From NCBI RefSeq assembly GCF_024347135.1, contig NZ_AP024907.1, positions 1,975,001 to 2,039,000 on the forward strand: a stretch of DNA of 64,000 bases, in the 5' to 3' direction. Position numbers and translations under genes: made by a program. This document shows, piece after piece, positions 26,943 through 36,139 of this stretch. The stretch's first letter is position 1, and each line of letters opens with the position of its first letter. The notes beneath the pieces are model-generated. The model searched no databases, was not told where the DNA came from, and saw only the letters and a list, made by a program, of their open reading frames with translations. Origin of the DNA: Vibrio spartinae. GTDB taxonomy: Bacteria; Pseudomonadota; Gammaproteobacteria; Enterobacterales; Vibrionaceae.

Positions 26943-28034
26943 TTACTCGTAGAAAGAGTTGAGTTCCAGCGCAATAAAGGCGTCCAAATCCATATGATAC
27001 AACTCATTCAGCGCATCAATGCTCGCTTGCTGAGACAGCGCCATCTGCGCTTCCATCAAGGCCTCACCATGACTTATTTGTGCCTGCACATAAGGGCCGA
27101 ATAGCGCCGGAAAATAAAGACGCGGGTCAAAGTTTTCGATAATGTGCGCGATGTCTTCTTTAATGATGGCTGCTTTAAGGTAATCCTGTTGCTGTAGCAG
27201 GTTTTGAAACACGGTCATTTTTTTGAGCAGTTGTGCCAGTGCATTCGATGTTTCAGGCTGTACAAATGAATTGGTCTGCGCTGGCAAGTCGCTACCGATT
27301 TGGGACTTTGTACTCGCAGGCTCAATGTCCTGCTCCCATTCACCCTCAGACTCAGACTCAGACTCAGACTCAGGCGCAGAGTGAGGCGCCTGAGCTGCGC
27401 TTGGTGATACGTCTAACAATGTAATTTTTTCCTGATACATTTTCAGGTACATGACAGAGCTCAGTTCAGTACCATCTAGGTGTTGCAGCAGCCCTTGCGT
27501 GAAGTCCTCGATTTCTTCTAGGTGTGCACTTTGCGTGTCCGTATCCAAATCATCAACAAGCTGTTGTAATGTCGAGCTACTTTGCGTGAGCTTAAATCCC
27601 AGTTTGCGGGTGATCTTTTTAAACAGCAGCGCCAGATTAAGGTCAATTTCCGCAAGTTCAGCTTCCGCAGTAAACGTTTGTGGCAGCAGTTGATGGCGGT
27701 ACTCAGTGAGTAACTCTGCCAACAAGGGAAGCAAAGCACACATCCCGGCTCGACTCAGCCACAGGTCGCTGGCATACAGATACAGGCAGATCACTCTAAT
27801 ATCGCTGCATCCCTGAGAGAATAACGTCAGACAAGTTTGAGTGACCGCAGGCAATACCCGAACGCGCATGTGCTCATCAATTGGCGCTAAAACCGCCTGA
27901 TCAAAATCATCAGGGTAAGCGTAAGGCACTTGCAACGACTCATAAACCGCAGCGTAAATTTCTCGCTCTCCCATGTCCTCTGCCAGATCGTTTTGGTTTT
28001 GATTATGATTGTTCACTCGACCTCCCGTAGCCAT
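26943..28034 (-). CDS. tssA: TssA-like (ImpA_N) protein
   Basis: A 363-residue protein resembling the ImpA N-terminal domain of T6SS TssA, which primes baseplate and sheath assembly; the region around SDLWLSRAGM (about residue 110) fits the conserved core. A Ser-Glu repeat (ESESESESEGE, about residues 225-235) encoded by a 6-bp microsatellite links to the C-terminal helical part. It overlaps the TssG gene by 32 bases and precedes the VgrG gene by five. Confidence 0.65.
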   Translation of the reverse strand: MATGGRVNNHNQNQNDLAEDMGEREIYAAVYESLQVPYAYPDDFDQAVLAPIDEHMRVRVLPAVTQTCLTLFSQGCSDIRVICLYLYASDLWLSRAGMCALLPLLAELLTEYRHQLLPQTFTAEAELAEIDLNLALLFKKITRKLGFKLTQSSSTLQQLVDDLDTDTQSAHLEEIEDFTQGLLQHLDGTELSSVMYLKMYQEKITLLDVSPSAAQAPHSAPESESESESEGEWEQDIEPASTKSQIGSDLPAQTNSFVQPETSNALAQLLKKMTVFQNLLQQQDYLKAAIIKEDIAHIIENFDPRLYFPALFGPYVQAQISHGEALMEAQMALSQQASIDALNELYHMDLDAFIALELNSFYE

Positions 28035-28848
28035 AGGTTTGCCCGTAAAACAGTGTTACTTTGCCCGCCGGTTGGGGGCTGCCCAGTGCGTGAAAGCCAA
28101 GTGGGGTAGCAAAGCCCGCGTCACCCGTTTTTAACGGTCGCAGCCGCCCCTGGATCCGTACTTCCAGATGCAATGATAACGGTGCTAGCAAAGGCAGAAT
28201 GTGCAGCCGGAGCCGACGTTGTAGCTGCGCTATGTCGAAATGCTTGTCTTGCTCAAACAAGGTCACAACAATCCCTTCTTCTTTGACAAAGTCGGTATCA
28301 CCCAGCAAGTAATGGTTGCCAGTCACGACTTGGCCTAACGGGATTCTGGCAAGCTGCTGTACTTTAATTTTGTGGTTGGGTTGTGTGCGTATGTGGTATT
28401 CAGGATAAATGTAGTCAAACACACTCTGGATAGTGCGCACTGACTTGAGGTTGGTCAGTGCCAGTGTTTGCGACTGATAATTGTGCCAGTGACCAAATGC
28501 ACTGTGATTGAACTCAGGGAACAGGCTGTGCACCAGCTGTTGCAATATAATGTGATCAAAGTAGCCAATAAAGTACCTGAACTCCTCAGCGCGGTCCATC
28601 AGGGTGTCTCTTAGCTGCAAAATATATCCAGGCAGCGGGCTTTGCGGGCTAAGCAACCCCAGATTCAGACTGATCACCACAGCATCTGAGGTAAATTCAA
28701 TCGTTTCGACAATGCGCTGCTCAGAGATCAGGCTGTCGTGACTGGCAAACCAGATGTTGCTGTAGCCCAGGTGCCTGAGTAATCGCAATAACGCAAGTAA
28801 GTCAAAATGCTGAATATTGTCTTTGATCTGTTGTGCTGCTTTATCCAT
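28003..28848 (-). CDS. tssG: TssG-like baseplate protein
   Basis: A 281-residue protein of the TssG/ImpH family. The family segment GLLSPQSPLPGYI is present at about residues 63-75, then the FIGYFDH segment and LGDTDFV later. TssG forms the wedge of the T6SS baseplate with TssF and TssE. It follows TssF and a small gene in normal order for these clusters and overlaps the small gene by eight bases. Confidence 0.8.
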   Translation of the reverse strand: MDKAAQQIKDNIQHFDLLALLRLLRHLGYSNIWFASHDSLISEQRIVETIEFTSDAVVISLNLGLLSPQSPLPGYILQLRDTLMDRAEEFRYFIGYFDHIILQQLVHSLFPEFNHSAFGHWHNYQSQTLALTNLKSVRTIQSVFDYIYPEYHIRTQPNHKIKVQQLARIPLGQVVTGNHYLLGDTDFVKEEGIVVTLFEQDKHFDIAQLQRRLRLHILPLLAPLSLHLEVRIQGRLRPLKTGDAGFATPLGFHALGSPQPAGKVTLFYGQTYGYGRSSEQS

Positions 28849-29080
28849 GGGTCACTTGCCTTAGTACACAAACATCCAGAAAGTCCTCTAGCAGTTGCAG
28901 TTGCTCAAACAGCTCTGCCTTATCAGCGCCACCTTGGAACGACTCAAGCAGCTGAGTGCTTAGCATCACCAAGCAAGCTTCATGCGCGGGCTCTAGGGGA
29001 TAGTCCAGTTCGCTGATATCTTGTTTGAGCTGACCGATAAGCTGTGTTAGCAGCGCTTCATCGCGCACGGGCGCTGTCAT
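28841..29080 (-). CDS. Small conserved-position protein between tssF and tssG
   Basis: A 79-residue acidic, helical protein with no recognised family. It is read from ATG at 29080, three bases after tssF ends, and overlaps tssG by eight bases; such tight packing supports a real gene. It may be a baseplate accessory or chaperone. Confidence 0.5.
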   Translation of the reverse strand: MTAPVRDEALLTQLIGQLKQDISELDYPLEPAHEACLVMLSTQLLESFQGGADKAELFEQLQLLEDFLDVCVLRQVTHG

Positions 29081-29083
29081 ACT

Positions 29084-30628
29084 CTACATCCCCCCGGGAT
29101 TTGCCTGTTGCAGGTGTAAACGAATGTGCTGAACACCAAACCAGTGATTCACCCCCATCTCAAAGATCCGGATAAACAGACGAACGGTCAGCTCATTGGC
29201 ATCTCCATAGCTGATGACCATCACAAAGTGCGCCGGATCAGAGGTTGCTTCAACCCCTCTGAATCCGTGTGCGATCACGTCAAACTCGCGCGCCAGCTGT
29301 GTGGCAAAGACATAAAAAAGCTCAGTCAGATGCTGTGTCGTAACCACCTCGTTGCCACCAATAGCCAGCAAAGACATGGGTGGTAAGGCGCTGTTTTTAT
29401 GAGCCAAAGTGCAGGCTTGCCGGGCTTCGTTTAATGACCAGGTTACGCCGGGAAGTTCCATCTTATTCGGTGTTGCCGTCAGTTTATGCCACAGCCAAGG
29501 GCTAAACGCAGGGTTATGACCGTTGGCTTGGATGCTGACTGTGCGCGGCTCGGCAAAGGCATCGGGCAGATTCAGGTCCAGCTCCCAATGTTGCTGGTCA
29601 TTTTTTGTCAAATTGTAGGTATTGTCTGCCTGACTGAGCAGTGAGGGCAATAAGGGCAACTTCTTATCGCCCAGATGCTGAAAGACCCCACGCACCGAAT
29701 GGATCTCAACATCTGGCTCGTCGCCGACAATGGCATATTGTGAGCGGGTGCCATCACACCAGATACTTTTCGCCTGAGTTTGGTATAAATTAATTGCTGG
29801 TGTGCAAAACAGTCTGAAACAGTCTTTCGACAACGCAGGCAGTGTGCGGTGCTGTTTTAAGTGAATGCTCAGATAGAAACTATGCCAGTGCTTAGGTGCT
29901 TGCTTGATTGACAGTGCCAGACAAAGGTAAGCATAAGGAAAGTGCAGCAGGTTGCGAACGGTTTCTATGGGATGCATCCCAAACTGACATTCAGGCTGGC
30001 GAAAAACCAGCGCACAGGGGATGCGCTGCGTGTCGTTATCAAAAGTTACTTCAAGGCGAGTTTCTTTGTCCTGAAGCGCAGTAAGCAACGCCAGTGTAGC
30101 ATTAAAGTCATTGCATACATTTAGATAAACTGGCAGCTCCCCCGGCGCCTCGTGCATTCGGGTGAAAGCGTCAAACCGCAACCTGAGCGTCTGATCGGTT
30201 AGTCCCGTCGGCGCACAGTCCAGATGACTAAGCTGCACAGGCTGCAAAGCAAGTGCATTGCAAGCGCTAAACATGGCGGTTTTAAAGTCTTCATTTTGTA
30301 TCGCAAACGGTGTTCCCGCCTCAATCTGATAGCGCATCGTCATTTTCGCATCCGGGTGCGCCTGAATAATGGTTTTTGCTGGCAGCGCGGTCGCCATGTA
30401 GGGGTGGGTCTGTATCAGTAATTGCTGCTCATGACTGTGCAGTGAAGACAGCGCAGCCTGCTGAGTATGCGCGGTGCAATAGGCAATGGCCTCTGTCAGC
30501 CGTTTGAGCTCCGGGTCGTCCCTGTCCAGCGCAGCGGTCGCAAACGCACTCTGGTACTGCGATCGGAACTGCTCCAGACCTTGAAGCTGAGAAAGATAAA
30601 TTTGATGGATATGATGACTATCAGACAT
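29084..30628 (-). CDS. tssF: TssF-like baseplate protein
   Basis: A 514-residue protein of the TssF/ImpG family, somewhat shorter than usual (about 580-620). It has the helical start with FATAALDRDDPELKRL, the beta-rich middle (PAGTPF-like EAGTPFAI) and the C-terminal segment NHWFGVQHIRLHLQQ typical of TssF. It would contact TssG and TssK in the baseplate wedge. Five bases separate it from the spike-tip gene. Confidence 0.75.
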   Translation of the reverse strand: MSDSHHIHQIYLSQLQGLEQFRSQYQSAFATAALDRDDPELKRLTEAIAYCTAHTQQAALSSLHSHEQQLLIQTHPYMATALPAKTIIQAHPDAKMTMRYQIEAGTPFAIQNEDFKTAMFSACNALALQPVQLSHLDCAPTGLTDQTLRLRFDAFTRMHEAPGELPVYLNVCNDFNATLALLTALQDKETRLEVTFDNDTQRIPCALVFRQPECQFGMHPIETVRNLLHFPYAYLCLALSIKQAPKHWHSFYLSIHLKQHRTLPALSKDCFRLFCTPAINLYQTQAKSIWCDGTRSQYAIVGDEPDVEIHSVRGVFQHLGDKKLPLLPSLLSQADNTYNLTKNDQQHWELDLNLPDAFAEPRTVSIQANGHNPAFSPWLWHKLTATPNKMELPGVTWSLNEARQACTLAHKNSALPPMSLLAIGGNEVVTTQHLTELFYVFATQLAREFDVIAHGFRGVEATSDPAHFVMVISYGDANELTVRLFIRIFEMGVNHWFGVQHIRLHLQQANPGGM

Positions 30629-30632
30629 GTGT

Positions 30633-31061
30633 TTAACCTTGCTTTATCAGCGCGCCTTTGATGTTAGTGATGCTTTGGCCTTCCAGGGTCGTCATATTGC
30701 CCTTCACGTTCACCTGCGCATTAGCTTGTGCCTTGAAGTTGCTGCCAGCCTTAATACTGGTTTCTGATCCGCTTTCAACTGACACGCTGCCACTGGCTTT
30801 AAGGGAAAAGTTTGTGCAACTCATTTCAATCGTCTCTTTGTTCATCGATAGCACACTCTTTTTACCGTCGACGTCAATGCTCAGCGAGTCTGCGGTTTGC
30901 GTTGTTTGCGTGGTCGACGAGCCGTTTTTACTGATGAGCGTGATACTGGTATTACTCAGTTGTATCTGATGCTCGTCGCTGGAATCTTTATTTTTGACAT
31001 GCACAGTGATCCCTTCGCCCTCGTCTTTGCTGAGCTCAATGGTGCAGATCAGGGTGCTCAT
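30633..31061 (-). CDS. Separate VgrG-type beta-helix spike-tip protein
   Basis: A 142-residue protein made of short repeating strands (LKASGSVSVESGSETSI, then NAQVNVKGNMTTLEG) and ending in SITNIKGALIKQG, the same kind of ending found at the C-terminus of canonical VgrG needles. It has no gp27 or OB domains. I infer a stand-alone needle that completes the shortened VgrG at 25342-26937. It sits between tssF and tssE and overlaps tssE by four bases. Confidence 0.65.
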   Translation of the reverse strand: MSTLICTIELSKDEGEGITVHVKNKDSSDEHQIQLSNTSITLISKNGSSTTQTTQTADSLSIDVDGKKSVLSMNKETIEMSCTNFSLKASGSVSVESGSETSIKAGSNFKAQANAQVNVKGNMTTLEGQSITNIKGALIKQG

Positions 31062-31402
31062 ATTGTCGGCCCGCGTAATTGCACCCTAAATTGACAAGGC
31101 GCGCCGTCAATTTCACCGCACAATAAAATGCTCGACTCGCGCGCATCTAGTTCGTAGCGCACGTCTGTCAGGCTAAAGCGGCTTTCCCAACGGTTTATCT
31201 GTATCCTGATATGCTCACACAGGCTTTGCATCAGTTGCGGTGAAGGACGCTCACCAATTTCACAGGGGATCCCATAATCAAAATCGAAATGGCTAAACCC
31301 AGCCGTGGCGTTAAGCAGAACTGTCAGGTGATCTTTCACCGCATCCGTGACCGTGTGGGCGGCGTAAACCGGCTTGCTACAAAACTTACCGACGAGCCGC
31401 AT
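31058..31402 (-). CDS. tssE: TssE / gp25-like baseplate protein
   Basis: A 114-residue protein of the gp25-like lysozyme-fold family that seeds sheath assembly in T6SS and phage baseplates. The segments SHFDFDYGIPCEIG and INRWESRF (about residues 70-77) with the following strands fit gp25. The start overlaps the end of tssK by 17 bases. Confidence 0.8.
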   Translation of the reverse strand: MRLVGKFCSKPVYAAHTVTDAVKDHLTVLLNATAGFSHFDFDYGIPCEIGERPSPQLMQSLCEHIRIQINRWESRFSLTDVRYELDARESSILLCGEIDGAPCQFRVQLRGPTI

Positions 31403-32843
31403 AGTTTTTGGTTTCCGTTATAAATTCAAATAGGTAGCCCCTGAACTCACTTTGTCCATAAAAGGCGAAGCTGTGTGCTTTAACGATGTTATGCCACTCG
31501 CCATCTTTATGTACCTCATAGTATTGTGCAGCACGATTATGCGGGCGATTGTTGTTCAGCCGTACCAGCACCGTATCGCTGGTAACCTGAGTCAGTTTCA
31601 GGCTTTCAATATTATCCGGGGTGGCACTGCGCAGTCTGGTTTCCGAAGTGACCAAACCCGGTACCGGACATTGTCCCACCTGAGCCTGGCTTTCATGGTA
31701 AATGGCCAGATAAAAACGCGTGTTTTCTTGTGCTGCATCGGCATCAACCGCGCAGGAGTAAATGCCGTTGGTTTCGCGCAAAGCACTATGCCGGTAACTG
31801 TATTCTTTGAGGAAAATCACCTCATCCAGCAAGTCGATGAGTTTGTCAAACACCTCTGCCAACGCATTGTGGCGATAGACGATGGCGTCCGTGTTGGGCA
31901 GGCCATTGCGATAAAGTTTACAGTCGATATAAAACGCTTCGAGCTGACAGAACAGCTCATACGGGTGCACTAACACCTCGCTGTCGGTTTGCGTGATGGT
32001 GTTGAGCATCCGCTGCGTTTTGTACAAGCTGCTCAGCAGGCTCAGCTGATGTGTTTTGATCACCTCCCCCGAGTGCTGTTCACTGGCGTGTCTTTGTTGT
32101 TGGCACTCAATGGCTGACAATTCCGCTTGCTGTGAATTTCTGGCTTCGATAGCCTGTAAAATCGGCTCTTCGAGTTCTGTTTTGAAGCAGGTCAGGTACT
32201 GCTGTAGCCTCTCCGCCCGCTTAGCAAACAGTGAAGAGTGTGATAGCACCAGCAGTGGCGGTAAGTAGCGTTCATCTGGCAGCCAGTTTTGTGCGTTATT
32301 CTTTGCAAAGTGAACCAGTTTAAACTGATGAAGCTGGGTCAATTTGCCACGTCTGGAGAGCATTTCAACTTCTGACGTGGCCTCGTCTGCAAAGTTTGGC
32401 ACTGAGATGACCTCCAGCACATAGCCTTTGCGTACCACATCGTCATTTCCGGGCGCGATATTGGGCTCTGCGTCCTGTTGCATCTCAAGCCGAATGTCTT
32501 TTGCTGTCAGTGCATTATGTTCATAGATATTGATGTAGAGATCGGCACAAACGGCGCTTTTTGGCAGGATCACTTGCCCCCGGTTAAACAAAAACTCAGC
32601 ATTGGCATTGAGCTTTATGAGCTCGCCGGAAGGTAAAATGCAACAAAACTCCGAGATCCCCACTATGTCCTTCGCAGTTTCGGATAGGTCCAGGGCCAGC
32701 TGCGCCAACCCATAAAAGGGTTTACCAGTCAGACTAAACCTGATTGAACTGTCGGTTAACAGAGCAGTCTCTTGTGCGACAAAATGTTCCGGCAGTAGGG
32801 TTTGTCCGAGCTGCCAGTGGACCTGAGCCAGTTCTCCCAGCAT
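31386..32843 (-). CDS. tssK: TssK-like baseplate protein
   Basis: A 485-residue TssK family protein; the N-terminal signature VHWQLGQTLLPEHFVAQE matches the TssK start (V-x-W-x-x-G-x-x-L-x-P-x-H-F). The ATG at 32843 is chosen because GGAGAG lies five bases upstream, rather than an ATG 51 bases earlier. In canonical systems TssK links the baseplate to TssL and TssM; here those partners are absent from the cluster, so its docking partner must be different. Confidence 0.85.
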   Translation of the reverse strand: MLGELAQVHWQLGQTLLPEHFVAQETALLTDSSIRFSLTGKPFYGLAQLALDLSETAKDIVGISEFCCILPSGELIKLNANAEFLFNRGQVILPKSAVCADLYINIYEHNALTAKDIRLEMQQDAEPNIAPGNDDVVRKGYVLEVISVPNFADEATSEVEMLSRRGKLTQLHQFKLVHFAKNNAQNWLPDERYLPPLLVLSHSSLFAKRAERLQQYLTCFKTELEEPILQAIEARNSQQAELSAIECQQQRHASEQHSGEVIKTHQLSLLSSLYKTQRMLNTITQTDSEVLVHPYELFCQLEAFYIDCKLYRNGLPNTDAIVYRHNALAEVFDKLIDLLDEVIFLKEYSYRHSALRETNGIYSCAVDADAAQENTRFYLAIYHESQAQVGQCPVPGLVTSETRLRSATPDNIESLKLTQVTSDTVLVRLNNNRPHNRAAQYYEVHKDGEWHNIVKAHSFAFYGQSEFRGYLFEFITETKNYAARR

Positions 32844-32926
32844 GTGTCTCTCCAGATGTAAAATATTAGAACCAGAAAATAAGGGAGCAACCATGCAGGA
32901 TAAGTCGCTCCCTGAGGCAGGGTGGA

Positions 32927-33502
32927 TTATTCAGAGACGCTGACACCCCATTTCTTGACGAACTTGGCACTGGTATTGACGGCAAAGTGCGCTTCCTGTT
33001 CTTCCTCTGTTGGCATGACACCCAGGAAGAAGCTGAAGTTTTTCGGCGAGACCACGTCGTCGGCCTGGTCCAGGTCAACGCCAAAGTCCAGCTCACCGCC
33101 GCTTTTGGCCACCAAACCGTTCAGGTCGGTTTCATTAGAGTGGAAGTTGGGATAGAACTTCTTCTCTTTCGGGTCATAATCGTAAATGACAAAGGAAAAA
33201 GACACACTGGTATCGCTCATCGAGGTATGTTGCAGCAATACACTGCTTTCCTTGTTGTCTGTAGAAATACGACAGCCGAACATGATCGGGTCGGCGTGTC
33301 CGCCTTCCCAAAAGATATTTGAGATCACCCCCACCACTTTAACCTTATCGCCACTGATGTCTGTGGGTAAAGTGACCGCCAAGTCTTTTTTATATTCTTT
33401 GTCGCCAATTTTCAGTGAGGTAATGTGACCCACCTGTATTTGCGTATCTTTTTGAAAGTTAAATCCCTGCTCAACGCTGCAAGCCAGATTTGTTGAAGCC
33501 AT
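32927..33502 (-). CDS. Probable tube (Hcp-like) protein
   Basis: A 191-residue beta-rich protein located directly after tssC, where Hcp is often encoded. I do not see a clear Hcp signature. Features: alternating strands, DYDPKEKKFYPNFHS in the middle, and DQADDVVSPKNFSFFLGVMP near the C-terminus. No signal peptide. Since no other tube candidate exists in the cluster, a divergent Hcp/TssD is the best guess. Confidence 0.5.
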   Translation of the reverse strand: MASTNLACSVEQGFNFQKDTQIQVGHITSLKIGDKEYKKDLAVTLPTDISGDKVKVVGVISNIFWEGGHADPIMFGCRISTDNKESSVLLQHTSMSDTSVSFSFVIYDYDPKEKKFYPNFHSNETDLNGLVAKSGGELDFGVDLDQADDVVSPKNFSFFLGVMPTEEEQEAHFAVNTSAKFVKKWGVSVSE

Positions 33503-33530
33503 AATAGTCTCCGCAATAATAAGTTAAATT

Positions 33531-35513
33531 TTAAAGTTGTGTTTCCAGTCTCAGCTCAGCATCCAGTCCTTCAAACTGCAAATGAGGAGAGACACTCACG
33601 GTGCATTTGTACCAGCCGATGTCCCCTTCCTGGGCAACGGTTTCAACATTGATTGCTTTGAATGGATAGCTTCGCAGAGTCAGGTCGTCCGGATTGACCA
33701 CCGTCGTTACATAGTTGTTCAGCCAATTACTGATAGTGTTGGTAATGTATGGCGCATCGGCCGTCCCACCTATGTTGTCGCGCATAATACATTTGATGTA
33801 GTGAGCGATTTTGGTAATGGACAGCGTGTAAGACAGGTTTGTGACCAGCTGGGAGTTTTCTGTGTCTCTTGGGTCTTTAAAGCGCTTGGGCTTTTTGATC
33901 GACTGACAAGAAAAGAAGCACGCGTTCGTGGTGTCTTTTTGGTACACCAGCGGCATAAATCCGGCTTTGGCAAACTCCAGTTCACGATAATCCGGCATCA
34001 CCAGTTCAACCGGTACTTTGGTCAGGGTCAAACCATTTTGTTTAAAGGTGTGACTGGTAAGATTGGGGATGTGACCACCGTTTTTCGGACCCCGAACGGT
34101 CTGGCACCAGGAGGTCTCTTCGTACGACTGTACAATGTTACGGGCAAATAACATCGCCGCATTGGCCCAAGTATAATGGTGATGGTCGTCCACTTTCTCA
34201 GTATAGTTGAGGCCCGGTACCGGATTATCTTCAATATGATAAGGCGCCCTGATCATAAATCTGGGGACTGTAAAGGCAAGGTAAGCGGCTTCATCCGAGT
34301 CTCTAAATTCGTTCCACTTAGAGAACTTGCCCTGTAGCATATGTGATTCTAGATTTTTGATTTCCGCCAGCTGGTTGATGTCGTCCTGCCCGACAAAAAA
34401 CTTAGGCCCCACAGAAGAAACGAAGGTACAGTGCGATGCGTTGGCAATTTTACCCATGGTTCTTAACCAATTGATATCGCGCTCGCTGTTTTCAAACTCA
34501 TAAAGCCCAATCATGGCACTGTAAGGCTGACCACCATACTGGTCGTACTCTTGGGTATAGAGCTTTTTGAACAAGCTGCTGTTGGCGATATCGCGGCGAT
34601 TTTCGGCAAAGTCATCTTCCAGCTCTTTTTTGGTGACATCGAGCAGGTCAATCTTAATGTCTTTAGAAAAGTCTGTTTGCTCAATCAGGTACTCCAGTGC
34701 GCGCCAGTTGGCTTCCAGATGCTGAAAGGCAGGTTCATGAAGTGCATTGTCGAGCTCTTGCTGAATTGCGTTGTCTATCGCCGTGGTGTTATTGGTGATG
34801 TTTTCTTTGAGCTCAAACAGTAGTTCCGCGCCACTTGCGTCAGCGGCTTCGCTCTGCGGTAAGCAACCCGTGTGGCTCAACGCCGCAATTTGCATCAGCA
34901 GACGATCTACCTCTGTTTCTTTAATGCTCAGCTCAAACATCGGCTTGTCTTTGTCGGCAACGAATGCCGGTGTCCAGGTGGCTAATATGCCGATAGACTC
35001 CAGATACTCAGGTGATGCTTTAAGCGCTTCAATGGCTTCAATGGCTTCAGTGATTTCCTCTGATTCGCCCTCCTCAATAGCCGCAATCACTGTATTATAT
35101 GCTGTTTCAAGTTTCTTCACTTTCGTCTTATCGCCAACAAAGTCGGTTAGTTTGGTTAGGTCATTATCTGTCGCATCCAAAGAAGGCAAGGCCGCCTTAA
35201 GATCGTCGATATAAAATAGCAACGCATTCCCTGCTCCATCATCAAAATGCGCCTCCACCTTACCGAGCGCAGCGAGACATCGCTGCCAGGCTTTATATTG
35301 CTCTATGTTTTCTTTGCCGGGATCGTTTGGAGCACTGGCAAGATGACTGGCGGCCAGTATCAGTGAATCAATGGTCAGTTTCTGCTTCTTTTTGGCTAGC
35401 AAAGCTTGCACAGCCGATGAGTGACTTGCACTCCCTTCACTCTCTTCTCGGGTTATGAGGTTGACACTTTGGAGTACGTTATCAATAAAATTGGTTGCGG
35501 TTTGGTCGCTCAT
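33531..35513 (-). CDS. tssC: TssC-like sheath protein with long N-terminal extension
   Basis: A 660-residue large sheath subunit. The C-terminal 420 residues carry TssC signatures (GLYEFENSERDINWL, FVSSVGPKFF, YLAFTVPRFMIRAPY, GFMPLVYQKDTTNACFFS). The length exceeds the normal 490-500 by about 160 residues; the extra N-terminal part is helical, with an acidic repeat (EEITEAIEAIEAL) coded by a short DNA tandem repeat. It starts on TAATG with the tssB stop. Together with TssB it forms the contractile sheath. No ClpV recycling ATPase is present in the cluster. Confidence 0.88.
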   Translation of the reverse strand: MSDQTATNFIDNVLQSVNLITREESEGSASHSSAVQALLAKKKQKLTIDSLILAASHLASAPNDPGKENIEQYKAWQRCLAALGKVEAHFDDGAGNALLFYIDDLKAALPSLDATDNDLTKLTDFVGDKTKVKKLETAYNTVIAAIEEGESEEITEAIEAIEALKASPEYLESIGILATWTPAFVADKDKPMFELSIKETEVDRLLMQIAALSHTGCLPQSEAADASGAELLFELKENITNNTTAIDNAIQQELDNALHEPAFQHLEANWRALEYLIEQTDFSKDIKIDLLDVTKKELEDDFAENRRDIANSSLFKKLYTQEYDQYGGQPYSAMIGLYEFENSERDINWLRTMGKIANASHCTFVSSVGPKFFVGQDDINQLAEIKNLESHMLQGKFSKWNEFRDSDEAAYLAFTVPRFMIRAPYHIEDNPVPGLNYTEKVDDHHHYTWANAAMLFARNIVQSYEETSWCQTVRGPKNGGHIPNLTSHTFKQNGLTLTKVPVELVMPDYRELEFAKAGFMPLVYQKDTTNACFFSCQSIKKPKRFKDPRDTENSQLVTNLSYTLSITKIAHYIKCIMRDNIGGTADAPYITNTISNWLNNYVTTVVNPDDLTLRSYPFKAINVETVAQEGDIGWYKCTVSVSPHLQFEGLDAELRLETQL

Positions 35514-36109
35514 TATGAATTTCCTTCGCTCTGCTCAGTTTTAGGGAGGTAAATGCCAATGACTTTTTTAAGCTCGTCCTGCACCGTTTGTGAGTTACTG
35601 GCGATCAGCAAGTCTTGCAGTACCTGTCGATAGCGCTTGTTGTTGGTCAGGTTTGACATCACTTCATTCAGCAGACGCTTGGTTTCAAGTTTGTCTTTAA
35701 TTTCCGGACGGCTATTTTCGAGGATCCTGTCGGGGCTAAATGCATCCAGATGGGTAAACTGAAGATCACCGCCTACCGCGCTTTTAACCCGCAATAACTT
35801 CATCACGGGGTTATATTGATCAATGGATGTCAGCTTAGTGCCGTTTTCGCTGTGTAGCTTGATATCGGTGATTTCCGTTGCATCAAAAATATGCCGTTTG
35901 TCCAGTGATAACCGCTGACCTTGCTCATCGGCCTGACCAATTTGCTTTTTGGCCTCAGTGTTTTGTTCATTACCTGAAAAACCGGAAAAATCGCCAGCGA
36001 TGAGGATCCGCATCGGCAAAGTAATGTCTTCTGGTACACCGTTAATTTGGGTGCGATAACGCAAGGTTACGCGGGATTTTGGCATATTCTTATCATCTTG
36101 AATGGCCAT
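35513..36109 (-). CDS. tssB: TssB-like sheath protein
   Basis: A 198-residue small sheath subunit. Family signatures are SRVTLRYRTQINGV near the N-terminus, LPMRILIAGDFSG, and the helical C-terminal NNKRYRQVLQDLL. Its stop overlaps the tssC start (TAATG). Length is slightly above the usual 165-175. Order tssB-tssC-tube-tssK-tssE is close to standard T6SS order. Confidence 0.9.
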   Translation of the reverse strand: MAIQDDKNMPKSRVTLRYRTQINGVPEDITLPMRILIAGDFSGFSGNEQNTEAKKQIGQADEQGQRLSLDKRHIFDATEITDIKLHSENGTKLTSIDQYNPVMKLLRVKSAVGGDLQFTHLDAFSPDRILENSRPEIKDKLETKRLLNEVMSNLTNNKRYRQVLQDLLIASNSQTVQDELKKVIGIYLPKTEQSEGNS

Positions 36110-36139
36110 AAAAACTCCTGTTTGTTTTAAATAAAGCGT

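Noticed and set aside
30658..30969. Hydrophobic plus-strand open frame resembling a membrane protein
   Set aside because: It is the antisense of the Ser/Thr-rich spike-tip gene, which naturally reads as hydrophobic on the other strand.
33537..34151. Long plus-strand open frame of about 200 codons
   Set aside because: It lies wholly antisense to the tssC coding sequence, has no ribosome site, and its protein has no recognisable features.
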